From Bactrocera neohumeralis (Eukaryota; Arthropoda; Insecta; Diptera; Tephritidae), in NCBI RefSeq assembly GCF_024586455.1, contig NC_065922.1, positions 868,001 through 932,000 of the forward strand: DNA of 64,000 nt. The letters run 5' to 3'. Position 1 is the stretch's first letter; each line of letters begins with the position of its first letter. Both the position numbers and the translations under genes were made by a program. Of the stretch, positions 1 to 9,650 are shown one piece after another. The notes below the pieces were generated by a model. The model saw nothing but the letters and a program-made list of their open reading frames with translations, did no database searches and was not told the DNA's origin.

Positions 1-3000
1 ATTAGCTTTGCTTCACGGCTGAATGCAGGATCAACTCGAGCGTAAAATCGCCATGTATCCATAAATATAGCCAGGCTTCGGACATTCTACGCAGCAGGTT
101 AATTTAATTCGCAGCCGCCAGGCCTATTTACCTATTTAAAAACCTTCGTCTCAGTAGACACAAGCAGTCTTCGGTCACTCGTATTAGTGCCATAAAATGT
201 TGATCATACGCACGTGCGCACGCTATTTATTATTAATTACAGTCATGACGGGATCCGCATCTTACATGAGCCTACCGCCTTGCAGTCTTCGGCACAAGGA
301 TCGAATCTCAGGAAGCAAAGGCCCCGCGCTCTAAGCTCAATCTATGCCTGCAAATCAGTGTTAGTAAGATAATAGTGAAAAGGACTCCAAACTGCAGTTC
401 TGTGAACGCAAACGGCGCTGCTTCGTAGCAAAAGCTGTTGACCGAAAATAAATATATCCATTGCGAATGGTCAAAAACCAATATTTGCAAATAACCGATA
501 AAGCGCAAATACACGCGGCGCGTGTCTTTTTAAATTTAATTTAGGGGATTATTAAAAACTTCAATTGCTTTTAGTTAAACATTCAATCATGGCTAAATTG
601 AATGATTGCCCGAATTTTCATTTACATAATGGCTTTAATCCTGCGAGCGTGCACATACACACACACACACGCACATGCAGCATGCGTGCGGGTGTAGATG
701 TGTGTGCATATTTACAGAGTTGCTGCTGAAAAATTGCGCATCTATTTAATTTTATTATTATTCATATAAATTGTAGTCATATTGCACAACAACAAACAGC
801 AAAAAATCACCGAATACACACACACCCCCACAGACACATACATGGCGAGTGACAAGAAAGGTGATTTAAATGCGATAAAATTCATTTCGAAAATATTCCT
901 GTGAAAAGCTGGTGCAGACCGTTTTTTCCCACGACTAAACTCCCTCCTTCCACTCGCAGGCGCGGTCGAGCAGTCGGGCGGCCAATGGCATCGGATGTGC
1001 CATAGATAACAACAATAAATGCAACAATTATAGCGACACCGACAGAGAACATGAATCAACGATAAATTTCATGACACTTTTATACAACGTTAATTTGCAG
1101 CCTTTCGTTCGACTTTTTTCGGTCGCCTTGCTTTTGATTCGCGTTTTTATGGTCGCCTCGGCGAGCGTTGTATTCGTATCACCTGCCGCTCGAACGACCA
1201 AACGCCGCATCTATTTTTGCGCGATTGCATTTTTGCCCAGATTATTTCTGCAGATGGAGGCCGATAGCAGCACTGCTTGTGTTGTTGGTTTTGTTTGTTT
1301 TGTTGGCTGCATCGAGCTAAAAATGCTGAGCTTAGTGCGATTCCAGTCGCGGATTATCGCGGCATTTATTTCTAAATTTGTGAACGCAACCAGCTATGTC
1401 CGGCCAGATTCCCACGCAGCTATTTCCAGTGCACACCTACATATGCACCCTGTCCACGTGCGGGTGTGTGAGTTATTTAAACTTGTGTGGCATTAAAGCT
1501 GTACAGAAATGTAGGTTATGCTGGTTATTTCATAGTTAATGTGCTTTAAAGGGAAGGTAAGAGTCAGCAAATTGAATAAATCAGAAACATAAAGCAGGAA
1601 TACGCGAAATACCGTTTCAACACGCACACAGTCCCATTTCATGAGAGTGTTTGCTCGTGTATTTATTTCATTTTTCCACTGGGGAGTGAATTCGTTTTGT
1701 AAACAATTAATTACATGTATGTAATTACGTTCAGATGGCGACAAATTTATGACAATTACGGTTTACGCAAGACCGCTTCGTCCACGCCCACGAGCACCGC
1801 AGAATGCGCACACACAGTCAACTGCCTGCACACAAACGCATACTTATATGGGTGTATGTATGTGTGTGAGCCATTTTTATGCATCATAAAAAATATGACA
1901 ACTATCTTGAACGGCTGGCAACGACGGCTGATAGTGGCGGTGATAAGCGGTGTGGCCGGCGGTGGCCACTGTGCAATTAACCGCAAAATGCATTGAAATT
2001 AACCTCAATTCCATGGATGCGCAATTAATCCAATTTGTTTACGATCGGCCGCAGCCATGATTCGCACACCCACGGACGGACAATTTCAACCCGGCATTTA
2101 TATGAAAAAACTAAACCGAGTTCTCCCGTATCCCCACGTCCCGCTTCTAATTGCCAGTACTACGTCTGCATAAGAAGCTGCTTCCCAGCTGGCATTTGCC
2201 AAAGACCTCCGCGAGCAGAGCATCGCTCCCATAGCCTCCTATGGACGACAGATCTTGATTTCAATCTGATTTTAAGTAATTCGCAGGTTTCATAAAAAGC
2301 CCTGGGTAACTACTATATGCAAAAATGAAAGTTTATCTCAAAGTACGGATATTCCAAAGGATGGCTAGAAATATTAATAAAAGCTTCAACGTCCGTGCTA
2401 TACTGCGGTACATCTAAGTATGTGGCCTTCAAATTTCTCTACATCAATACATCCGCGGTATACCTTCTTACAAAGTCAAAAACCCTGGGGAATATTCGAA
2501 CCCGATAAAACAGAATAAATGACAATCTTTCAATTTCGTTAGCATTTGGAGTTGAAACTTATGACGTCAGTTCCGCACAAACACTGAAAGCTAAAGCGAA
2601 AAAGGACCAAACAAACTCTACCAGATTCCAACACCACTTCGCTTTGTCGTACTTATAGCACAGTCGTTTAGCTTGAACAAAAAGCTTTGAGATTAAAATA
2701 AACGATTTTCAATGCCACTATTTTGTATTCTCCGAGCTTTGCAATCTTCGTTTATCTGTCCTCAAACTTCTGTAAGCTTTGCTATAATCACTTGTAATGT
2801 ACGGAGGTTGCTAAGCCTTAAGCTTTTTATGAACGACAACTTCTGAAGCTCAAAAGTTAAACTTTTTCAAGTTCGCTAAATGTTCGGTTCTTTCGCAGTA
2901 GAGTGAATGCAATGTATTGGACACATAGGAGATATCCAAGTCAACTTCCTCGCCAACACTCAAATGTTGTAATTTTAAAAGGATTTTCGTAATGAGATGG

Positions 3001-3083
3001 AACAAACGGGCTTCTTTAACGTCCTACAGCTGGAACCACCTAAAATTAATTTTTCATTTCAAATATAAATTTTACAAAGATTT
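1..3083. other. No gene recognised; noncoding DNA
   Basis: I see no gene, RNA gene or recognisable mobile element here. Open frames are short, overlap each other on both strands and have a composition expected by chance; the longest (1071-1496, plus) shows no domain, no conserved motif and no supporting splice signals. The visible structure is a CA-rich simple repeat near 651-676 and scattered CA/TG-rich patches (around 825-842, 1800-1870). Confidence 0.6.
651..676. repeat. CA microsatellite
   Basis: A run of CA dinucleotides with a few interruptions (CATACACACACACACACACG core). It is one of many CA/TG-rich patches in the window and has no visible link to a gene. Confidence 0.8.
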
Positions 3084-3436
3084 CAGTCAAAAACCCTAAG
3101 ACTAATTACAAACGAACCTTGGTTTATAACAAATAAAGCCAATCATACAGATCTTAATATGCCTTTTGTTAAAGCTGAGATTAAAAGATTCAGTTCAGCA
3201 TATTTACACAGAAACAGTTATCATGACAATCCTTTGGCAAAAATGTTATTAGATGACAGCAATGAAATTACTAGACTCAAAGGACAACATATTCTAGACC
3301 TCCCGTTTAGGAATTAATAACATATATTACTACGATATTAGATATTAGTATTAAGTTTGTTAATATAAGCACTAGAAATAAGAGCATTTGATATGAATAA
3401 CATATTGTATATTATTATTGATATTAAAAAAAAAAA
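3084..3436 (+). mobile_element. Jockey-like LINE, 3' terminal fragment
   Basis: An uninterrupted 77-codon frame (3084-3317) gives the C-terminal tail of a jockey-clade non-LTR retrotransposon ORF2: a TLRLITNEPWF segment, then a helical stretch, NPLAKMLLDDSN and RLKGQ just before the stop. In this family the ITNAPWF...NPLA...LLDDS order marks the region downstream of the reverse transcriptase. A short 3' untranslated region follows, then a run of 11 A (3426-3436), as expected for a poly(A) tail. The fragment is therefore a severely 5'-truncated insertion, the usual outcome of incomplete target-primed reverse transcription. I found no clear target-site duplication. The absence of stops suggests a fairly recent insertion, but 77 codons is short. 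The clade call is from remembered family motifs, not a search. Confidence 0.7.
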
Positions 3437-3889
3437 TTAAATATGAAATATCTACATTGCCTTACATCTTTTCGCTTTTCGATGGGTTGATTAATTTATT
3501 CAGTCCGAATCTCGTGACTTTTCCCAGATTCGACTGAAAAAAAATATTTTACCTTTATACAATGTACATAATCCTCACCAAGTAGTGTCTCTTTGACTTT
3601 AAGCCGATATAAGGCATATCCATAGCTCTGAAAATAAACGCTCGATTGCTGTCAATCAATTTTCCAACGCTATCGATATGGATCCACCACTGTCATCATC
3701 AAAGCCCTTATAAATATTCCCATAAATTAAATAATTGTAAAATCTTGATCAAAACATACAAAATCAGTTAATACGGAGTCACACACGTCATTTGATGATA
3801 ATATCGAATTTTAACAAGCTTAGTTTGAAGAAATAGGGTGGCATGATGACCACGGTGTTCTTCCAATCAGGAATAAACCCGTTCATCGG

Positions 3890-4200
3890 CGTAAATAATG
3901 CTCGTATATTTAACCGGAATATTGTTTTGTGCAAGGCCAAGTTGCTAATGGTTGGTTACAACCTAAGAAAATTTAAAAACGCAATAAATTTCCTGAGAAA
4001 CAAATTCCGGCTATTGTCACAGTCTACACTGGCCACTCTAAGCTCAAGAGGCACTTGTTGCACCAGAAACTCCACATATTAATAAACTGCAGACGTAGGA
4101 TTAAGGCTCTTGGATGCAGTGTCGGAAGAGGGATCACATCGCCTCAATGGCACGCATATATTGGAATTTGTCGATGTACTGGGGCTGTGTGAGTCGCTGT
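3890..4200 (+). pseudogene. Degraded LINE RNase H tail
   Basis: In the frame starting at 4022 the translation begins VYTGHSKLKRHL, then has CRRRIKALG, TSPQ and a further short stretch. The order [V/L]xTGHxxLxxHL, a Cys-containing block, R...ALG and then SP resembles the C-terminal end of the RNase H region and following Cys-rich tail in R1/LOA/jockey-group LINEs. Upstream, a different frame gives a PFIGVNNARI-like segment, consistent with the stretch just before it, so at least one frameshift separates the two parts. There is no reverse transcriptase core, no tail and no visible duplication at the borders. The 79-codon frame at 3843-4082 is not a gene; it only overlaps this relic. Borders are approximate and the clade is uncertain. 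Confidence 0.45.
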
Positions 4201-4671
4201 GGCTGAGGGGTGCTAGCATCATTCATTATTTCTATCTATCTGGGAACATGGTTTCTGTCCATAGAGTAGACTTATAAATTAACCTGAGAACTTAGAAGAT
4301 AAGTCGGTCGGCGTGGAGAACAACAAAGTAGGGAGCATGAAAGCTGAAAGCCCTTTCGATATGTTTTCCATAAAAAAACAGATTTAATGACTACAGTCGT
4401 AATATGAAATCACGCTTCTAGTGGCCCGCCTGATTGTTGTAAAAGGAATGCTTTGCCAAAGAAGTGGACAGCAAAAGAAAATAAACTTTGGCACATGTGT
4501 CGTAATTTCTAAAGTAAAATTTTGATCACCTCACAATATCGACTGACTTCACAACCTATATCTCGAAACGAAATATCTTAGTGACTTTTAAAACAGAGTT
4601 TGACAATGGAAGCAACTACATAGGCTCATTTTTTTCTGACCGATTTGCCAAATTTGGCTCAGAATAATGTT

Positions 4672-4685
4672 AAAGCGTAGCATTC
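4672..4685. repeat. Target-site duplication, left copy
   Basis: The 14-mer AAAGCGTAGCATTC is identical to 5771-5784. The two copies exactly bracket the LINE at 4686-5770, one next to its AAG-repeat tail and one at its truncated 5' end, as expected for target-primed integration. Confidence 0.88.
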
Positions 4686-5770
4686 TTCTTCTTCTTAATT
4701 GGCGTAGAAACCGCTTAAGCGATTATAGCCGAGTTAACAACAGTGCGCCAGTCGTTTCTTCTTTTCGCTACGTGGCGCCAATTGGATATTCCAAGCGAAG
4801 CCAGGTCCTTCTCCACTTGGTCCTTCCAACGGAGTGGAGGTCTTCCTCTTCCTCTGCTTCCCCCGGCGGGTACTGCGTCGAATATTTTCAGAGCTGGAGT
4901 GTTTTCGTCCATCCGGACAACATGACCTAGCCAGCGTAGCCGCTGTCTTTTAATTCGCTGAACCATGTCGATGTCGTCGTATATCTCGTACAGCTCATCG
5001 TTCCATCGAATGCGGTATTCGCCGTGGCTAACGCGCAAAGGACCATAAATCTTTCGCAGAACTTTTCTCTCGAAAACTCGCAACGTCGACTCATCCGTTG
5101 TTGACATCGTCCAAGACTCTGCACCATACAGCAGGACGGGAATTATGAGTGACTTATAGAGTTTGGTTTTTGTTTGTCGAGAGAGGACTTTGCTTCTCAA
5201 TTGCCTACTCAGTCCGAAGTAGCACCTGTTGGCAAGAGTTATCCTGCGTTGGATTTCTAGGCTGACATTGTTGGTGGTGTTTACGCTGGTTCCAAGATAG
5301 ACGAAATTATCTACGACTTCAAAGTTATGACTGTCAACAGTGACGTGAGAGCCAAGTCGCGAATGCGACGACTGTTTGTTTGATGACAGGAGATATTTCG
5401 TCTTGCCCTCGTTCACTGCCAGACCCATTTTCTGTGCTTCCTTGTCCAGCCTGGAGAAAGCAGAACTAACAGCGCGGGTGTTGAGGCCGATGATATCAAT
5501 ATCATCGGCATACGCCAACAGCTGTACACTCTTATAGAAGATGGTACCTTCTCTATTTAGTTCTGCGGCTCGAACTATTTTCTCCAAAAGCAGGTTGAAA
5601 AAGTCGCACGATAGGGAATCGCCTTGTCTGAAACCTCGTTTGGTATCGAACGGCTCGGAGAGGTCCTTCCCGATTCTGACGGAGCTTTTGGTGTTGTTCA
5701 ACGTCAGTTTACACAGCCGTATTAGTTTTGCGGGGATACCAAATTCAGACATCGCGGCATAAAGGCAGTA
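4686..5770 (-). mobile_element. 5'-truncated LINE copy 1
   Basis: This non-LTR retrotransposon insertion has both borders resolved. On the minus strand it runs from the truncated reverse transcriptase (5770) through a stop codon (4715-4717), about 30 bases of 3' untranslated sequence and a short tail of AAG repeats, and ends against the left 14-bp duplication. It is the best preserved of four copies of one family in the window; the others lie at 14239-14822, 25589-25800 and 29235-31184. The ending WLGHVxRM...GRGRPxxRW...W is typical of the endonuclease/reverse-transcriptase LINEs common in insects. I do not assign a clade, although the AAG microsatellite tail instead of poly(A) argues against jockey. 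The intact frame and perfect duplication suggest a relatively young insertion. Confidence 0.88.
4715..5770 (-). CDS. Partial reverse transcriptase ORF
   Basis: The frame stays open for about 351 codons of LINE sequence and encodes the second half of a reverse transcriptase with its C-terminal extension. Counting from the first ATG (in the flanking duplication, 5782), the B' motif GFRQGDSLS is at residues 50-58, the catalytic box LLAYADDID at 88-96, a FVYLGTSV motif at 160-167, LLYGAESWT at 217-225, RLRWLGHVVRM at 281-291 and a GRGRPPLRW motif near 311-319. The fingers, the first catalytic aspartate region and the whole endonuclease domain are missing through 5' truncation, so the product cannot be active. 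The first four codons of the open frame (ATG CTA CGC TTT) are duplicated host DNA, so the ATG is accidental. Expression is not implied. Confidence 0.85.
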   Translation of the reverse strand, partial: YCLYAAMSEFGIPAKLIRLCKLTLNNTKSSVRIGKDLSEPFDTKRGFRQGDSLSCDFFNLLLEKIVRAAELNREGTIFYKSVQLLAYADDIDIIGLNTRAVSSAFSRLDKEAQKMGLAVNEGKTKYLLSSNKQSSHSRLGSHVTVDSHNFEVVDNFVYLGTSVNTTNNVSLEIQRRITLANRCYFGLSRQLRSKVLSRQTKTKLYKSLIIPVLLYGAESWTMSTTDESTLRVFERKVLRKIYGPLRVSHGEYRIRWNDELYEIYDDIDMVQRIKRQRLRWLGHVVRMDENTPALKIFDAVPAGGSRGRGRPPLRWKDQVEKDLASLGISNWRHVAKRRNDWRTVVNSAIIA

Positions 5771-5784
5771 AAAGCGTAGCATTC
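5771..5784. repeat. Target-site duplication, right copy
   Basis: Identical 14-mer to 4672-4685. It lies at the 5' end of the minus-strand LINE and supplies the apparent start codon of its open frame. Confidence 0.88.
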
Positions 5785-8385
5785 GGTGAATTCTATTTCG
5801 GTCGGAATAAGCGGGGCAGAGTACTTAGAGTTATTTAAGTGGACACAAAATTAAATATTTACAGTCTTACCCCATGACCAAAAGCCCATCTAAACATCGC
5901 ATTAAATTTTCAGCAAACGAAACAATGATATATTTACCTGACATTAATATAGGTCAGCTTGGAAAGCCCCCAATGGCGCTCAGAACACTGAAATATAGGT
6001 TAATGAACACTTACCGGTTTATAAGTTGATTTTGCCATAAATTCTTCTTGGACGTAAGCGAAGGCAGGAACCGTTATATGGAGAAAATTATAACAGCGTT
6101 CACTTTCATCCAAAGGTACGTGTTAGAAAGAGAGTTGTGAAGAGAAAATATTTACAATAAATTCGGCCAGTTGTACCAATGAATAGAGCGGGCATGCGCA
6201 GATCCCTAATTTCTACAGTTCATTATGGCAAGTGCAACGCCATATGCTCGAGTTACGGATAAGCTAAATTATTTTCTAACAACAAATATTTTTTTATTTT
6301 AATTTCTGAATTCCACAACAAAAAAAACTTAAGCTGCTTCTTTCTGAAATTAAATTTCAAATAAAATATTTATGAACATTCTTTGAAGAATCAACCTATC
6401 CACAAACCGATTAGTGTTAGTTCCGGGTATATATGATGGCCCCTCCAGCAAAGTTGCTCTATAAGTAAAATGGTTTTCCCTTGAGTGCCTTTCCGGCATA
6501 CCTGAAATAGAAGAATACAGCACAATTAGAATCTTAAAAAGTGAAAACCAAACAAAACAAGACAAGTCGTAAAATAAAAAGGCTGCAAATAGCGCTGCGC
6601 TCGTGGGTAAGCGGCGGGATTAGGCGGCGCCTCGGAGAACAATGCGCAACACTTGCGCTTCAAATATTTTCGTCTTTTAATTTCGCACTATAGTCCATTT
6701 TGCCGGCGCGGATTATGGCCACTTCATATTCACAACTGCCACTAACAAGTCAACTGTAATGTGAAAACGCACCGGCTACAACAACAACAACGGCGATGGC
6801 AGAAGTACAAACAGTAATAACTAGGGAAAAAATAACTGTGTTACAAAACAGAAAAAAGGACACAAATGACGCCTTTCATGACAAAAGGTAAAAAGCACAG
6901 CAGACGAAAAGAAGTCCCATAAAAGAAAAATTCGAGCAAAAGATTTCCCAATAATGCAAGGGCCTTTAAAACCCTCTTTGAGAAAAACCATACACGGCTT
7001 TCTGAAAATGTAAACATATCTCCCGTGCTATTTTTTAGATCCTTCGATCATCCCGAACAGTTTGAGTGGATTTAATGAGCGTCAGACCGATTTCTGATAG
7101 CGCTACTTTTTTCCTTGGAAGTTTCGAATCATCATGTCATAGTAGAGAGCTTCCCTGATCGGTTTAAACCTATGCTATATATTTTAAATCTTATGACACC
7201 CTGAACCGAGTCGCAAGGGACTGCTTACAGTTTAAGGCACACTTTTTGCCTTGTGGGCAATCACGTTGCCAGTTTGTGCGCTGATCGAATTGGTTACCGC
7301 CGCTTCTGAAGTCATCCTCATTGTTAAGCCACCGGCCGACCGACACTTTCCGGGAGAATGGTCCAAATGCTCACAATAATGTAACAACTTAATTTCGCTT
7401 GAATGCCTTTTTGTAGCACAACATAAAAATATGTTTTTGTTTTTGCACAGCGGCAAGGCAAGCATTTCCACTTCTGCGGGGCCGCTGGTTTTTTCTTTGA
7501 AGCCACATTTTCGGCCTTTTTTGTCGCTGTGGCGAACGCCATTTCCCACTCCCCTCACTTCGTGGCGTTTAGCGCTAGCGCTGCCCTTGCGAGCACAATC
7601 CGGCCAAACCGCACTTTCTTCCGCTTTTTGGTCGTTTTTTGCGTTTCTTCTGACTTCGCTTTATTTCTCTAATTTTTTACCCTCTTGCTAATTTAGCCTT
7701 TGTTGCCTTTTTATCATATTTCCACCGAAGGCATTGCAGGTTTTTTGGTTAGTGTTTCATCGCAACTTGTATTTCTGTTTACGCCTCTTTGAAGTGCTTC
7801 ACATTTGCCCTTAAATCGCAGCAAGACATCTCACCCGCTCCTTGCGCCCCACCTCTCTGCCTCTGAATGGAAAAATACAGTCGAAGTGACACTTGCTGGC
7901 GCTTGTTTTGTTTTAATTAAAAAGTTGTTCCCCTTCGACCCCCCCCAACGCAATCATCCGTCCGTCAGTTCGTTGGTCAGCAGTTGGTTGCAGGTTGCAG
8001 AATCATGCCCACCAGTTCAGAGTTCAGGTGGATTTGTATGAGTTTGTATCGGTTAGCTACTAAACTACACACATACACAAGCACACATAGGTAAACGACT
8101 GTGTGAGTATTTGCAAATGGCAACTAATAATGAGCTCACGGATGGTGGTGCTGTCGTCGCTGCTGGGTGACCTCTAACCACATTGGAGGGGTCTGAATTG
8201 CAGCGCTTTTCCGCCGTTTGCGCTCATTTAAATCGACGAATACGAAACCAAAAAGTTGCATCTTTTTCCGCTATGTTTGCGGTTTCATTTAATTTTGCGG
8301 GAACTCAGCTAAGCCAGCAGAGGTTTGTAAATACATGTATAAAGGTTAGAATATGACCAGCCACAGATGCACCGTAGAAGTTCAT
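5785..8385. other. No gene recognised; noncoding DNA
   Basis: I see no gene or element. The minus-strand frame at 6350-6565 is preceded by an acceptor-like pyrimidine tract ending in CAG (about 6504), but the sequence after it encodes nothing I recognise. The frames around 7232-8041 are short and mutually overlapping. Confidence 0.55.
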
Positions 8386-8398
8386 AGGTCATAGGTCA
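8386..8398 (+). promoter_or_regulatory. DR1 nuclear-receptor-type motif
   Basis: Two perfect AGGTCA half-sites in direct orientation separated by one base (AGGTCATAGGTCA). DR1 is the classical binding layout for RXR/USP heterodimers, HNF4 and COUP/Seven-up type receptors. Function is not shown: it stands alone, with no promoter or gene in view, and a 13-bp match can occur by chance. Confidence 0.3.
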
Positions 8399-8969
8399 TT
8401 GCAAGGCCAAACTTGAACTCTCGTTGGCAAAGAAAACCTAAATTACATAATGAAGCATATGCGGATGAGTTGCAACCACAAGAGTACTCCGCCATAATGA
8501 CCGACTAGAAAAACGTCTCTTCTTTTGATCAGGTGAACTCACTAGTCAGTAATGAAACCGGAATTCAAGGCACAACGATGATTTTCAAACTTTAAATGGC
8601 AATTCTTCAAAATTCGACACATAAATACAGAGTTGTACCGGTCACCCGAAAAATACGCTTCTTTGAAAGGGCAGCACTGTTTGGAATGAGTTTTATGTTC
8701 TAATGAAACACAATTTTAGGTTGAAGAATTTGTATTGCTCTCAAGGAAAGGCAAATGATACAACGCGCCTATCAATAGGGATGACGTGCTTTTGACAGGT
8801 CGAGAGAGGGAGAGGGGGGGTTCATGTTTGCTTACGGACTTGTATCAAATTTTATCAACGTGTTCAGTAATTTTTATCATTTTATTATGTCACGCTTCAC
8901 TTTAGCATAAAGCCTGGATATTATCCAAGGTTATTACGAATATTCACGTTCTCGAAAAATTAGTTCCTT

Positions 8970-9650
8970 CAAAAATTTGGCAGGCAGCATCGGGCCTTAA
9001 TACTTTCGAAATGAGGTAGGAAACGCCGTTACCATCAATAGCGAGTACTAAACAGGGTGAGTCCGGAAAGTAATAGGACTGAGCCGATTAAAAAAAAAAC
9101 TTACTGAACCAAGCAATTCAATTCTTTAAAAACTTTCAAAATAGGCTACGTCGATGCAACGTATCCAGCGCGATTTCCAAGCATTGCAAGCAAGCTGCTT
9201 GGTTCCCCTCTGTCGTCTCAAAATGCTTGCATTTCATCGGCCTTTTCAGACAAGGAAAGGCTAAAGCAACATCTGGGTAAGCCTGCTTGATTATATCAAA
9301 CCTCTCTGGCGCAGATTTACCGAGTTTCACACAGAATTTAATCGCATACCTCTGCTCTAACGAACGCTGCATCTTCGGCTTGCACGAAGACAACTGAACT
9401 CTCCGCAGGACAGTCGCGGCGGAAGAAAATCGGTCTTATTACTTTCCGGACAAACCCTGCAACACGATGTTGACCGACTCTTTTCACGTTTCGAGTTTGA
9501 ACATGCACACACTGCAAGCAAAGTTTGGCGACTTTTTAATTTCGAGGAATAGCCCAGTCAAATGACAGCCAAAATCATGCGATTTAATGCCTCGAGATAA
9601 CTTTCTTTGAGGCCAACCCACCAGCAACGCCCCAGGAGCTTAAAGACACA
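8970..9650 (+). pseudogene. Decayed DDE transposase split by a mariner
   Basis: Two blocks read as consecutive pieces of one Tc1/mariner-superfamily transposase. The left block (8972-9048) gives NLAGSIGP, a stop, then YFRNEVGNAVTINSEY, matching the family motif WAGGIIGPYFFxNxxGxxVTVN. The right block resumes at about 9461 with NTMLTDSF, then AHTASKVWRLF, and in a shifted frame CDLMPRDNFL, corresponding to NxMLxxF, the DGATxHTA region and the SCDLTPLDFFLWG box with the third catalytic acid. The intervening 407 bp is a separate mariner derivative. Several stops and at least one frameshift make it a dead copy. Possible earlier sequence (HF near 8898) is too degraded to include, and the N-terminal DNA-binding domain is not visible. 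Borders are approximate. Confidence 0.6.
9053..9459 (-). mobile_element. Internally deleted mariner derivative
   Basis: The ends are imperfect inverted repeats of about 29 bp: the left starts CAGGGTGAGTCCGGAAAGTA and the reverse complement of the right starts CAGGGTTTGTCCGGAAAGTA. Inside, a minus-strand frame (ATG 9393, stop 9136) starts with the mariner N-terminus (SLEQRYAIKFCVKLGKSAPE) and passes after about 35-40 residues straight into C-terminal mariner sequence (LKRPMKCKHFETTEGNQAAC). The bulk of the transposase, including the catalytic core, has been deleted in the middle. At 407 bp this is a MITE-like derivative that could only have moved using transposase from elsewhere. It sits inside the transposase relic at 8970-9650. 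A TA duplication is not cleanly visible (TA upstream of the left end, TG at the right), so the ends are uncertain by a few bases. Confidence 0.75.

Noticed and set aside
1071..1496. 141-codon open frame with a hydrophobic N-terminus resembling a signal peptide
   Set aside because: The hydrophobic stretch comes from T-rich DNA; there is no downstream domain and the antisense strand is equally open.
6350..6565. Minus-strand segment preceded by a strong pyrimidine tract and CAG acceptor
   Set aside because: All three frames after the acceptor are short and encode nothing recognisable; no partner exon found.
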